A stretch of 64,000 nt of DNA from Petrosia ficiformis (taxonomy: Eukaryota; Porifera; Demospongiae; Haplosclerida; Petrosiidae), in the NCBI GenBank assembly GCA_947044365.1, contig OX345652.1, positions 2,234,701 through 2,298,700 on the forward strand, written 5' to 3'. Made by a program: the position numbers and the translations under genes. Position 1 is the first letter of the stretch. Every line of letters begins with the position of its first letter. Under the pieces are notes generated by a model. The model made no database searches. It was not told the origin of the DNA and saw only the letters and a list, made by a program, of their open reading frames with translations. Shown piece by piece: positions 11,818-24,274 of this stretch.

Positions 11818-13959
11818 GACTCATGAGTCTTATGAGTCCCCTTGAGTCTATGATTCTCATGAGTCTCATAAGTCCACAGTAGACTCATTGATTCTCATGA
11901 GTCCCCAGCTGTGTCTATGAGTCTCATCAGTCCCCAGTAGTCTCCCTGAGTCTATTGAGTGTCAATTAGGCTCCCTGAGTGTCATGAGCCCCCATGAGTC
12001 TAATGAGTCTCAGGATTGCACAGTAGTCTTTCTGAGTCTAATGACTCCCCAGCTGTCTGAGTTTCATTGGCCTGAGTCTCATGTGTCTCGATTAGTCTAC
12101 CTGAGTCTCATGGGTCTCCAGTAGTCTCTTTGAGTCTCATTAGACCCCATTAGTCTGTATGAGTCTCCTGAGTCCACACTAGTCTCCCTGAGTCTCATGA
12201 GTCCCCATCAGTCTCTATGATTCTCATCAGTCTCATGAGTAGACTGTATTCTTTTTGAGTCTCTTTAGACTCCAGGAGTCTTTATGAGTCTCCTGAGTCC
12301 TAACTAGCCTCCCTGAGTCACTTGAGTCTCCATTAGTCTTTATTAGTATGAAGAATCTCATGAGTCCCCAGTAGTCTCCCTGAGTCTCATGAGTCTTTCT
12401 GAGTCGCATGATTCCCATTTAGTCTTTATCAGTATAATGAGTCTCATGAGTCCCAAGCAGCCTCCCTCAATCTCCTGAGTCTCCAATAGTCTCCCTGAGT
12501 ATCATGATTCCCCATGAGTCTCTATGAGTCTCACGAGTCTCATGAGTCTCCATTAGTATCGCTGAGTCTCATGAGTCGCCTTGATTCTCTATGATTGTCA
12601 AGTCTCATCAGTCCACTGTAGTCTTTATGAGTCTCATGAGATCCCTGCAGTCTCTATGAGTCTCATGATTCCCCTTGAGTCTTAATTAGTATCAAGCGTC
12701 TCGTGAGTCCCAAGTAGTCTCCCTGAGTCTCATGAGTCTCATTTAGTCTACTTGAGTCTCATGAGTCTCCAGTAGTCTCTGAGAGTCTCATGAGTCCCCA
12801 TGAGTCTATATGATTTTCAGGAGACTCATGAGTCCCCAGTAGTTTTCATGAGTCTAATGAATCCCCATTAGTCTCCCTAAGTCTGATGAGTCTCCATTAG
12901 TATATATGAGTCTCATGAGTCCCCATGAGTCTCTATGATTTTCAGGAGACTCATGAGTCTCCATTAGTCTCCCTGAGTCTCATGAGTCTCCATTAGTCTA
13001 CCTGATTCTCATGAGTCTGCAGAAGACTATCTGAGTCTTATGAGTCTCAAGCAGTCTCTTTGAGTCTCATGATTCCCCAGCAGTCTGCCTGAGTCTCATG
13101 AGTCTCTATTAGTCTCCCTGAGTCTCATGAGTCTCCATGAGACTATATGATTCTCATGAGTCTCAGGATTGTACAGTAGTCCTACTGAGTCTCATGAGTC
13201 CCTAGCAGTCTCTGTGAGTCTCATTAGTCCCCAGCAGTCTCTATGAGTCTCATGAGACCCCAGTAGTCTCCCTGAGTCTCATGAGTCTCAATTAGTCTCC
13301 CTGAGTCTCATGAGTCTCCACTAGTATGTGAGCCTCATTAGTCCATAGAAGTCTCTGAGTATCATGAGTCCCCAGTAGTCTCCCAGAGTCTCATGAGTTT
13401 CCATTAGTCTCCCTGAGTCTCATGAATCCCTATGAGTCTGCACGAGTCTCATGAGTCCACAGTAGTCTCCCTGATTCTCTTGAGTCTCTTTTATTCGCAT
13501 GATTCCAATTTAATTGTTATCAGTATAATGAGTCTCATGAGTCACAACAAGCGTCCCTGAATCTCATGAGTTTCCATTAGTCTCCCTCAGTCTCATGAGT
13601 CTCCATTAGTCTCCCTGAGTCTCATGAATCCCTATGAGTCTGCACGAGTCTCATGAGTCCACAGTAGTCTCCCTGAGACTCGTGAGTCTCTGAGTCGCAT
13701 GATTTCCATTTAATCTTTTTCAGTATAATGAGTCTCATGAGTCCCAAGCAGCCTCCCTGAATCTAATGAGTCTCCATTAGTCTCGCTGAGTCTCTTGAGT
13801 TCCCAGTAGTCTCCCAAGATCTCATGAGTCTCCATTATTCTCGCTGATTCTCATGAGTCCCGAGTAGTCTCCCTAAGTCTCAAGAGTCTCCATTAGACTA
13901 CCTGAGTCTCATGAGTCTCAATTAGTCTCGCTGAGTCTCATGAGTCTCCACTAGTATAG
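11818..13959 (+). repeat. Polarity block B6 (full length)
   Basis: Copy of the long block 1758-3897, showing that the long form is not unique to unit 1. It has a 2-bp gain at about 13214 (CTCTGTGAG for CTCTGAG) and a changed base just after the opening palindrome (GAGTCTTATGAG). Confidence 0.88.
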
Positions 13960-15364
13960 TACACTTAGACTACTGTGGAGTCATGAGACTCACGAGATCA
14001 TAGGGACTTTTGAGACACAACAGGACTAATAGAGACTCATGAGAGTCAGGGAGACAACTTGGGACTCGAGATTCTTGATACTAATAAAGACTAAAGGAGA
14101 CTCCTAAGACTCAGAGAGACTCATGAGACTCAGGTAGACTAATGGATACTCATGACACTCAGGGAGACTTCTTGGGACACATGAGAATCTTGATACTAAT
14201 AAAGACTAAAAGGGATTCCTGAGACTCAGAGAGACTCATGATACTTAGACAGACTACTGTGGAATCATGAGACTTGTGACACTCATAGAGACTCATAGGG
14301 ACTCATGAGACTGAGGGAGACTTCTGGGAACTCATGAGACTCAGAAAGACTTCTGTGGACTCATGAGACTCACGAGAATCATAGAGACTCATGGGGACTC
14401 ATTAGACTCAGGGAGAGTAATGCAGACTCGAGTCTCAGAGAGACTACTTGGGACTCATGAGACTCAAAGAGTCTGCTGGGGACTCATAAGTCAAAGAAAT
14501 ACTACTGTGAACTCATGAGAGTCAGGTAGACTAAAGGGGACTCATGAGACTTTGGCAGACTAAAGGAGACTCATGAGACTCAGGGTGATTGCTCGGTATT
14601 CATGAACCTCATGATATTAATAAAGACTCATAAGTACTCATGAGACTCAGGGAGAGCAATGGAGACTCATGAGACTTACGAAGACTACTGGGTTCTCGTG
14701 AAACTCAGCGAGACTAATGGAGAATCATGAGTCTCAGGGAGTCTACTTGAGATTCTTTGTACTAATAAAGACTAAACGGGACTCATGAGACTCAGACTCA
14801 TCAGAATCAGAAAGACTGCTGGGTACTCTTGAGAATCATAGACTCATGAGGACTCATGAGACTCAAGGAGAGCAATGGAGAGTCATGAGATTCCGGGAGA
14901 CTTCTGGGGAATCATGACTCATAGAGAGTAATGGAGACTCATGAAACTCAGGGAGACTCCTGGGGACTCATGAAACTCAAGATACTAATAAAGACTCATA
15001 GTCACTCATGTTACTCCTGGACACTGCTGGGTATTCATAAGACAAAGAAATACTACTGTGGACTCATGAGACTCATGAGACTGAGGGAGACTACTGGGGA
15101 CTCATGTGACTCATACAGACAGCTGTGGACTCTTGAGAATCAGAAAGACCACTTATGTCATGAGAAAAATGACAATCTTAGACTCATGGGGACTCAAGAG
15201 TCTCAGGGAGACTAGTGGAGTGTCATGACACTCAGGGAGACTACTGGGGACTCATGAGACTAATAGAGACTGCTGGGGTCTCTTGAGACTCAAATATACT
15301 ACCGGAGACTCATGAGACTCAGCTAGACTAATCGAGCCTCATTAGACTCAGGAAGACTGCTTCT
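13960..15364 (-). repeat. Polarity block A6
   Basis: Opens with the shared breakpoint sequence, follows A2 for about 80 bp, then departs into a diverged relative of A1 (about 14120-14410) and a distinct stretch with AAGTCAAAGAAATACTACTG near 14488. It ends with a close copy of unit bases 1585-1757 (about 15190-15364). Confidence 0.83.
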
Positions 15365-17535
15365 GACTCGTGAGTCTCATGAGTCCCTTTGAGTCTATGA
15401 TTCTCATGAGTCTCATAAGTCCACAGTAGACTCATTGATTCTCATGAGTCCCCAGCTGTGTCTATGAGTCTCATCAGTCCCAAGTAGTCTTCCTGAATCT
15501 ATTGAATCTCCATTAGTCTCCCTGAGTCTGATGAGTCTCCATTAGTATATATGAGTCTCATGAGTCCTCATGAGTCTCTATGATTTTCAGGAGACTCATG
15601 AGTCCACAGTAGTCTTTCTGAGTCTCATGAGTCCCCAGCACTCGGCCTGAGTCTCATGAATCCTTATTAGTCTTCCTGAGTCTCACGAGTCACCATTATT
15701 CTCGCTGAGTCTCACGAGTCTCCAGTAGACTCCCTGACTCTCATGAGTTCTCATGATACACTCTGATTCTCATGGGTCTCATGAGTCCACCTTAGACTTT
15801 CTGAGTCATGAGTCTACAGTAGTCTGAGTCTCATGATTCTCTCAGACTCTCATGAGTCCCCTTCCGTCTTTATTAGTATCAAGAGTCTCATGAGTCGAGA
15901 GTAGTTTTTCTGAGACTCATAAGTCCCCAGGAGTCTCCCTGAGTCCCTTGAGTCCCTTTGAGTCTCTCTGAGTCTCATGAGTCCCCAGTAGTCTCCCTCA
16001 GCCTCATGAGTCTCCATTAGTCTCACTGATTCTCATGAGTCCCGAGTAGTCTCCACAAGTGTCATGAGTCTCCATTAGTATATCTGAGTCTCATGAGTCC
16101 CCAGTAGTCTTCCTAAGTCTCATGAGTCCCCAATAGTCTCTATGAGTCTCATGAGTCCCCATGAGTCTAATGAGTCTCAGGATTGCACAGTAGTCTTTCT
16201 GTTTCTCACGAGTCCCAAAGAGTGTCTATGATCCTCATGATTCTCATAAGTGTACAGTAGTTTCTTTGAGTCTCATTAGTCCCCAGCAATCAGTATGAGT
16301 CTCATGAGTCCCCAGTAGTCTATCTGAGTCTCATGATTGTGAATTAGTCTCCCTGTGTCTCATGAGTCTCCACTAGTATATCTGAATCTCATGAGTCCCC
16401 ATGAGTCTCTATGATTCTCATGGGTCTCATGATTCCCTAGCAGTCTCCCTGAGTCTCATGAGTCTCTATTACTCTCCCTGAGTCCAAGGAGCCACCATTA
16501 GACTCCCAGAGTTTCATGAGTCCCTATGAGTCTCTAAGAGTCTCATGAATATAATGAGTCCACAGTAGTCTCCCTGAGTCTCTTGAGTCTCTCTTATTCG
16601 CATGATTCCAATTTAATTTTTATCAGTATAATGAGTCTCGAGTCACAACAAGCGTCCCTGAATCTCATGAGTTTCCATTAGTCTCCCTGAGTCTCATGAG
16701 TCTCCATTAGTCTACCTGAGTTTCATGAGTCTACAGTAGCCTCTTTGAGTCTCATTAGTCCCCAGGAGTCTGCCTCCTGAGTCTCCATTAGTCTCGCTGA
16801 TTCTCATGAGTCTGCCGAAGACTATCTGAGTCTTATGAGTCTCAAGCAGTCTCTTTGAGTCTCATGATTCCCCAGCAGTCTGCCTGAGTCTCATGAGTCT
16901 CTATTAGTCTCCCTGAGTCTCATGAGTCTCCATGAGACTATATGATTCTCATGAGTCTCAGGATTGCACAGTAGTCCTACTGAGTCTCATGAGTCCCTAG
17001 CAGTCTCTGTGAGTCTCATTAGTCCCCAGCAGTCTCTATGAGTCTCATGAGACCCCAGTAGTCTCCCTGAGTCTCATGAGTCTCAATTAGTCTCCCTGAG
17101 TCTCATGAGTCTCCACTAGTATATGTGAGCCTCATTAGTCCACAGAGGTCTCTGAGTATCATGAGTCCCCAGTAGTCTCCCAGAGTCTCATGAGTTTCCA
17201 TTAGTCTCCCTGAGTCTCATGAATCCCTATGAGTCCACAGTAGTCTCCCTGAGACTCATGAGTCTCTGAGTCGCATGATTCCCATTTAATCTTTTTCAGT
17301 ATAATGAGTCTCATGAGTCCCAAGCAGCCTCCCGGAATCTAATGAGTCTCCATTAGTCTCGCTGAGTCTCTTGAGTTCCCAGTAGTCTCCCAAGATCTCA
17401 TGAGTCTCCATTATTCTCGCTGATTCTCATGAGTCCCGAGTAGTCTCCCTAAGTCTCATGAGTCTCCATTAGACTACCTGAGTCTCATGAGTCTCAATTA
17501 GTCTCGCTGAGTCTCATGAGTCTCCACTAGTATAG
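15365..17535 (+). repeat. Polarity block B7
   Basis: Starts in GACTCGTGAGTC, the usual palindromic switch with one base changed. About 15980-17535 is matched by 37861-39340 in the distal array, sharing TGTGAATTAGTCTCCC and GAGCCACCATTAGACTCCC. About 15597-15790 is matched by 35460-35650 through CCAGCACTCGGCCTGAG. Confidence 0.85.
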
Positions 17536-20500
17536 TACACTTAGACTACTGTGGAGTCATGAGACTTTTGACACTCATAGAGACTCATAGATAGGGACTC
17601 ATGAGACTGAGGGAGACTTCTGCGAACTCATGAGACTCAGAAAGACTACTGTGGACTCATGAGACTCACGAGAATCATAGAGACTCATGGGGACTCATTA
17701 GACTCAGGGAGAGTAATGGAGACTCAAGAGTCTCAGAGAGACTACTTGGGACTCATGAGACTCAAAGTGTCTGCTGGGGACTCAGTAGACTCAAAGAGAC
17801 TACTGGAGACTCATGAGATTCAGAGAGACTCCTGGGGACTCATTAGAATCGTAGAGACTCCTGAGGACTAACGAGTCTCAAAGAGACTACTGAGGACTCG
17901 TGAGTCTCAGCGAGACAAATGGATACTCATGAGACTCTGTGAGACTTCTTGGGACTCATGAAACTCAGGGAGAGTAATGTGTCTACCGTGGACTCATCAG
18001 ACTCAGGGAGAGTAATGGACACTCAAAAGTCTCAGAGAGACTACTTGGGACTCATGAGACTCAAAGTGTCTGCTGGGGACTCATAAGTCAAAGAAATACT
18101 ACTGTGAACTCATGAGAGTCAGGTAGACTAAAGGGGACTCATGAGACTCATGGGGACTCATGAGACTTTGGCAGACTAAAGGAGACTCATGAGACTCAGG
18201 GTGATTGCTCGGTATTCATGAACCTCATGATATTAATAAAGACTCATAAGTACTCATGAGACTCAGGGAGAGTAATGGAGACTCATGAGACTTACGAAGA
18301 CTACTGGGTTCTCGTGAAACTCAGCGAGACTAATGGAGAATCATGAGTCTCAGGGAGTCTACTTGAGATTCTTTGTACTAATAAAGACTAAACGGGACTC
18401 ATGAGACTCAGACTCATCAGAATCAGAAAGACTGCTGGGTACTCTTGAGAATCATAGACTCATGAGGACTCATGAGACTCAAGGAGAGCAATGGAGAGTC
18501 ATGAGATTCTGGGAGACTTCTGGGGAATCATGAGACTCATAGAGAGTAATGGAGACTCATGAAACTCAGGGAGACTCCTGGGGACTCATGAGACTCAGGG
18601 AGGGTAGTGGAGACTCAAAAGTCTCAGAGACTACTTGGGACTCATGAGACTGAAAATGTCAGCTCAAAAAGACTAATGGAGACTATTGAGACTCATGGAG
18701 ACTACTGGGGACTCATGAAGCTCATAGAGACTGCTGCGTACTCATGAGACTAAGAGAGTCTACTGTGGACTCATGAGACTCAGGTAGACTAAGGGAGACT
18801 CATGAGGCTGAGAGAGACTTCTCGGGACTCATGAAACTAAGCGAGACTAATGGAGACTCAAGAGACTCAGGGTGACTGCTTGGTTATCATGAAACTCATG
18901 ATAATAATAAAGACTCATAGGCACTCATGAGACTCAGAGAGACTCATAGGGACTCATGAGACTCAGGGAGACTTCTGGGGACTCCTGAGACTCATGAGAA
19001 TCATAGAGACTCATGGGGATTCATGAGACTCAGGTAGACTACTGGAGACTCATGAGACTCGGAGAAATTAATGGAGACTCATGAGAATCCGGGAGACTTC
19101 TGGGGACTCATGAGACTCAAATAGACTGCTGGAGACTCAAGAGACTGAGGGGGACAAAGGGATACTCCTGAGACTCAGGGAGACTACTGGGTACTCAGGA
19201 GAGACAGGTAGATTAAGGGAGTCTCCTGAGACTCAGGGAGACTTCTGGAGACTCATGAGACTCGGAAAAATTAATGGAGACTCATGAGAATCCGGGAGAC
19301 TTCTGGGGACTCATGAGACTCAAATAGACTACTGGAGACTCAAGAGACTGAGGGGGACAAATGGATACTCATAAGAATCAGCGAAACTAATGGAGATCAT
19401 GAGACTTATGATAATCATACTCATGGGAAATCCTGAGTCTCAGGTATACTACTGCAGAATCATGAGAATCATAGAGACGACTGTGGACTCATGAGACTCA
19501 AGGAGACTACTGGAAACTAAAGAGAGTCAGGTAGATTAAGGGAGTCTCATGAGACTCAGGGATACTTCTGGAGACTCATGAGACTCAAAGAGACTACTGG
19601 GTTCTCATGAGACTCATAGAAACTGCTGGGGACTCAAGAGACTCAGAAAAACTACTGTAGTCTGATGAATCTCTTGACAATCTGAGATAGTGCTGCGGAC
19701 TCATGAGACTCAGCGAGTCTCATGGGAATCATGAGACTCAGGGAGTCTACTCTGGACTCATGAGACTCTTGATACTAATAAAGACTAAAGGGGACTCATG
19801 ACTCCGAGAGACTCATGAGACTCAGCTAGACTAATGGAAACTCCTGAGACTAAGGGAGACTACTGGGAACTAATGAAAATCAGCGAAACTAAAGGATTTG
19901 ATGAGACTCAGGGAAAATACTTGGGACTCATGAGATTCTTGATACTAATAAAGACTAAAGGCGACTCATTAGTCTCAGAGACTCATGAGACTCAGAAACT
20001 CATGACTCGTGAGACACATAGGGACTCATGAGACTCAGGGAGACTATTGGAGACTCAAGAGTCTCAGGGAGACTAGTGGAGAGTCATGACACTCAGGGAG
20101 ACTACTGGGGACTCATGAGCATCTTGATACTAATAAAGACTAAAAGGGATTCCTGAGACTCAGAGAGACTCATGACACTTAGACTACTGTGGAGTCATGA
20201 GATTTGTGACCCTCATAGAGACTCATAGGGACTCATGAAACTGAGGGAGACTTCTGCGAACTCATGAGACGCAGAAAGACTACTGTGGACTCATGAGACT
20301 CACGAGAATCAGAGACTCATGGGGACTCATTAGACTCAGGGAGACTTTTGGGGACTCCTGAGACTCATGAGAATCATAGAGACTCATGGGGATTCATGAG
20401 ACTCAGGTAGACTACTGGAGACTCATGAGACTCGGAGAAATTAATGGAGACTCATGAGAATCCGGGAGACTTCTGGGGACTCATGAGACTCAAATAGACT

Positions 20501-21627
20501 GCTGGAGACTCAAGAGACTGAGGGGGACAAAGGGATACTCCTGAGACTCAGGGAGACTACTGGGTACTCATGAGAGACAGGTAGATTAAGGGAGTCTCCT
20601 GAGACTCAGGGAGACTTCTGGAGACTCATGAGACTCGGAAAAATTAATGGAGACTCATGAGAATCCGGGAGACTTCTGGGGACTCATGAGACTCAAATAG
20701 ACTACTGGAGACTCAAGAGACTGAGGGGGACAAATGGATACTCCTGAGACTCAGGGAGACTACTGGGAACTCATAAGAATCAGCGAAACTAATGGAGATC
20801 ATGAGACTTATGATAATCATACTCATGGGAAATCCTGAGTCTCAGGTATACTACTGCAGAATCATGAGAATCATAGAGACGACTGTGGACTCATGAGACT
20901 CAAGGAGACTACTGGAAACTAAAGAGAGTCAGGTAGATTAAGGGAGTCTCATGAGACTCAGGGATACTTCTGGAGACTCATGAGACTCAAAGAGACTACT
21001 GGGTTCTCATGAGACTCATAGAAACTGCTGGGGACTCAAGAGACTCAGAAAAACTACTGTAGTCTGATGAATCTCTTGACAATCTGAGATAGTGCTGCGG
21101 ACTCATGAGACTCAGCGAGTCTCATGGGAATCATGAGACTCAGGGAGTCTACTCTGGACTCATGAGACTCTTGATACTAATAAAGACTAAAGGGGACTCA
21201 TGACACCGAGAGACTCATGAGACTCAGCTAGACTAATGGAAACTCCTGAGACTAAGGGAGACTACTGGGAACTAATGAAAATCAGCGAAACTAAAGGATT
21301 TGATGAGACTCAGGGAAAATACTTGGGACTCATGAGATTCTTGATACTAATAAAGACTAAAGGCGACTCATTAGTCTCAGAGACTCATGAGACTCAGAAA
21401 CTCATGACTCGTGAGACACATAGGGACTCATGAGACTCAGGGAGACTATTGGAGACTCAAGAGTCTCAGGGAGACTAGTGGAGAGTCATGACACTCAGGG
21501 AGACTACTGGGGACTCATGAGACTAATAGAGACTGCTGGGGTCTCTTGAGACTCAAATATACTACCGGAGACTCATGAGACTCAGCTAGACTAATCGAGC
21601 CTCATTAGACTCAGGAAGACTGCTTCT
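17536..21627 (-). repeat. Polarity block A7 (fused across the duplication joint)
   Basis: The longest A block, 4.1 kb. It is the fusion of the end of unit 3 (17536-20119) with the start of unit 4 (20120-21627). About 18071-18530 repeats about 14466-14900. Two copies of unit bases 541-1635 lie within it, at about 19038-20107 and about 20411-21505. The upstream copy lacks one 29-bp monomer near 19367. Confidence 0.85.
20108..20119. other. Junction of the 14.1-kb tandem duplication
   Basis: GGGACTCATGAG is shared by the two parent sequences. To the left the path is that of unit bases 1540-1648 (GAGAGTCATGACACTCAGGG). To the right it is that of unit bases 250 onward (CATCTTGATACTAATAAAG). This combination occurs only once in the window. 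Any crossover point within the 12 shared bases gives the same product. Confidence 0.9.
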
Positions 21628-22739
21628 GACTCATGAGTCTCATGAGTCCCCTTGAGTCTATGATTCTCATGAGTCTCATAAGTCCACAGTAGACTCATTG
21701 ATTCTCATGAGTCCCCAGCTGTGTCTATGAGTCTCATCAGTCCCCAGTAGTCTCCCTGAGTCTATTGAGTGTCAATTAGGCTCCCTGAGTGTCATGAGCC
21801 CCCATGAGTCTAATGAGTCTCAGGATTGCACAGTAGTCTTTCTGAGTCTAATGACTCCCCAGCTGTCTGAGTTTCATTGGCCTGAGTCTCATGTGTCTCG
21901 ATTAGTCTACCTGAGTCTCATGGGTCTCCAGTAGTCTCTTTGAGTCTCATTAGACCCCATTAGTCTGTATGAGTCTCCTGAGTCCACACTAGTCTCCCTG
22001 AGTCTCATGAGTCCCCATCAGTCTCTATGATTCTCATCAGTCTCATGAGTAGACTGTATTCTTTTTGAGTCTCTTTAGACTCCAGGAGTCTTTATGAGTC
22101 TCCTGAGTCCTAACTAGCCTCCCTGAGTCACTTGAGTCTCCATTAGTCTTTATTAGTATGAAGAATCTCATGAGTCCCCAGTAGTCTCCCTGAGTCTCAT
22201 GAGTCTTTCTGAGTCGCATGATTCCCATTTAGTCTTTATCAGTATAATGAGTCTCATGAGTCCCAAGCAGCCTCCCTCAATCTCCTGAGTCTCCAATAGT
22301 CTCCCTGAGTATCATGATTCCCCATGAGTCTCTATGAGTCTCACGAGTCTCATGAGTCTCCATTAGTATCGCTGAGTCTCATGAGTCGCCTTGATTCTCT
22401 ATGATTGTCAAGTCTCATCAGTCCACTGTAGTCTTTATGAGTCTCATGAGATCCCTGCAGTCTCTATGAGTCTCATGATTCCCCTTGAGTCTTAATTAGT
22501 ATCAAGCGTCTCGTGAGTCCCAAGTAGTCTCCCTGAGTCTCATGAGTCTCATTTAGTCTACTTGAGTCTCATGAGTCTCCAGTAGTCTCTGAGAGTCTCA
22601 TGAGTCCCCATGAGTCTATATGATTTTCAGGAGACTCATGAGTCCCCAGTAGTTTTCATGAGTCTAATGAATCCCCATTAGTCTCCCTAAGTCTGATGAG
22701 TCTCCATTAGTATATATGAGTCTCATGAGTCCCCATGAG
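21628..22739 (+). repeat. Polarity block B8 (shortened)
   Basis: Copy of B4 at offset 14101, without the 9-bp slip. It ends at the same deletion joint. Confidence 0.88.
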
Positions 22740-22748
22740 ACGCATGGG
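22731..22748. other. Deletion joint, unit 4
   Basis: Second copy of the joint CCCCATGAG / ACGCATGGG, identical to 8639-8656. This shows the deletion came before the 14.1-kb duplication. Confidence 0.92.
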
Positions 22749-23808
22749 CACTCATGAGGCTCCAGGAGAGTATTGGAGACTCATGAGTCTCATGGAGTCT
22801 ATATGGGACTCATAAGTGGCAATGAAACTCATGGGTACTCATGAGACTCAGGAAGACAAGTGGAGAGTCATGACACTCTGGGAGACTACTGGGAACTGAT
22901 GAGACTCAAAGAATCTACTGTGATCTCATTGGACTCAGGTAGACTAATGGAGACTCATGAGACTCAGGGAGACTTCTGGGTACACATGAGACTCAGGGAG
23001 AGTAATGGAGACTCATGAGACTCAGGGAGACTCCTGGGGACTCATGAGACTCAGGGAGAGTAATGGAGACTCAAGAGTTTCAGAGACTACTTGGGACTCA
23101 TGAGACTCAAAGTGTCTGCTGGGGACTCATTAGACTCAAAGAGACTACTGGAGACTCATGAGATTCAGAGAGACTCCTGGGGACTCAAGAGAATCGTAGA
23201 GACTCCTGGGGACTCATGAAGCTCATAGAGACTGCTGCGTACTCATGAGACTAAGAGAGTCTACTGTTGACTCATGAGACTCAGGTAGACTAATGGAGAC
23301 TTATGAGGCTGAGGGAGACTTCTCGGGGCTCATGAGACTCAGCGAGACTAATGGAGACTCATGAGACTCAGTGTGACTGCTTGGTTCTCATGAAACTCAT
23401 GATACTAATAAAAACTCATAGGCACTCATGAGACTCAGGGAGACTTGTGGGGACTCCTGAGACTCATGAGAATCATAGAGACTCATGGGGATTCATGAGA
23501 CTCAGGTAGACTGCTGGGTAATCATGAGAATGATAGAGATTTTTTGGGACTCAAGAGACTCAAAGAGACTTCTGGAGACTCATGAGACTCAGCTAAACTA
23601 ATGGAGACTCCTGAGACTCAGGGAGACTACTGGGTACTAATGAGAATCAGCGAAACTCAAGGAGAAGATGAGATTCAGGGAAAATACTTGGGACTCATGA
23701 AACTAATAGACTGCTGGGGTCTGTTGAGACTCAAATATACTACTGGAGACTCATGAGACTCAGGTAGATTAATGCAGACTCATGAGACTCAGGGAGACTC
23801 CTAGGGAT
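22740..23808 (-). repeat. Polarity block A8
   Basis: Third copy of 4357-5425, at offset 18383, or 14092 from A4. Confidence 0.88.
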
Positions 23809-24274
23809 TACTCTCATGAGTCTCCAGGAGTCACTACCACTCTGATGTATCTCATGAGTCCACAGTAGTCTTTCTGAGTCTCATGAGTCCCTTTAGTCTT
23901 TATTTGTATCAAGATTCTCATGATTCCGCTGTAATATACCAGACTCAGGAATCCCCATGAGTATGATGCTCAAGAGTCTAATGATCTCCATTAGTTTCGC
24001 TGATTCTCATGGGTTCCCAGTAGTCTTCCGGAGTCTCAGGACTCTCCATTACTCTCCCTGAGTCTCATGAGTCCCCATGAGTCTCTACGATTCTCATGAG
24101 TCTCATGAGTCCACAGTAGTCTTTCTGAGTCTCATGAGATCCCAGAAGTCTCCTTCAGCCTCATGAGTTTCCATTAGTCTACCTGAGTCTCATGAGTCCA
24201 CAGTAGACTCTTTGAGTCTCATCAGTCCCCAGTAGTCTCCCTGAGTGTCATGACTCTCCATTAGTCTCCCTGAG
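23809..24274 (+). repeat. Polarity block B9 (distal-type island)
   Basis: Third complete copy of the 466-bp island. It spans the start of unit 5 at 24153. Confidence 0.87.

Larger units (their letters stand above)
6019..20119. repeat. 14.1-kb tandem segmental duplication, copy 1
   Basis: This stretch of unit 2 (from its base 250) plus unit 3 recurs directly downstream. Offsets between the copies are 14101 at first, 14092 after the 9-bp slip near 8442, 14090 after a 2-bp difference at about 13214, 14073 after a 17-bp difference near 18930, and 14102 after a 29-bp difference near 19367. Substitutions are rare; examples are G/A at about 17554 against 31644 and T/A at about 15214 against 29304. 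It includes polarity blocks, both deletion and extended unit types, and all their private variants, so it was copied as one piece. Confidence 0.93.
10061..20119. repeat. Higher-order unit 3 (extended, about 10 kb)
   Basis: From 10061 to about 14035 it follows unit 1 (offset 10060, then 10062 after a 2-bp gain at about 13214), including the segment that unit 2 lacks. After about 14040 it leaves the unit 1 path and carries blocks seen elsewhere only in its own duplicate: a diverged relative of 205-470 at about 14120-14410, a B block at 15365-17535, and a second A block in which about 14466-14900 is repeated at about 18071-18530. From about 19038 to 20119 it returns to unit 1 sequence (541-1648). 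Diagnostic variants are GAGCGACAG near 10764 and TGACTCCGAG near 11390. Confidence 0.85.
20120..24152. repeat. Higher-order unit 4 (left-truncated copy of unit 2)
   Basis: Duplicate of 6019-10060, lacking the first 249 bases of a full unit because of the tandem junction. It carries the same 1487-bp deletion joint (22739/22740), and its variants GAGAGACAG near 20572 and TGACACCGAG near 21199 match units 1 and 2 rather than unit 3. It does not have the 9-bp slip found in unit 2, so that slip arose after the duplication or was lost here. Confidence 0.9.
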
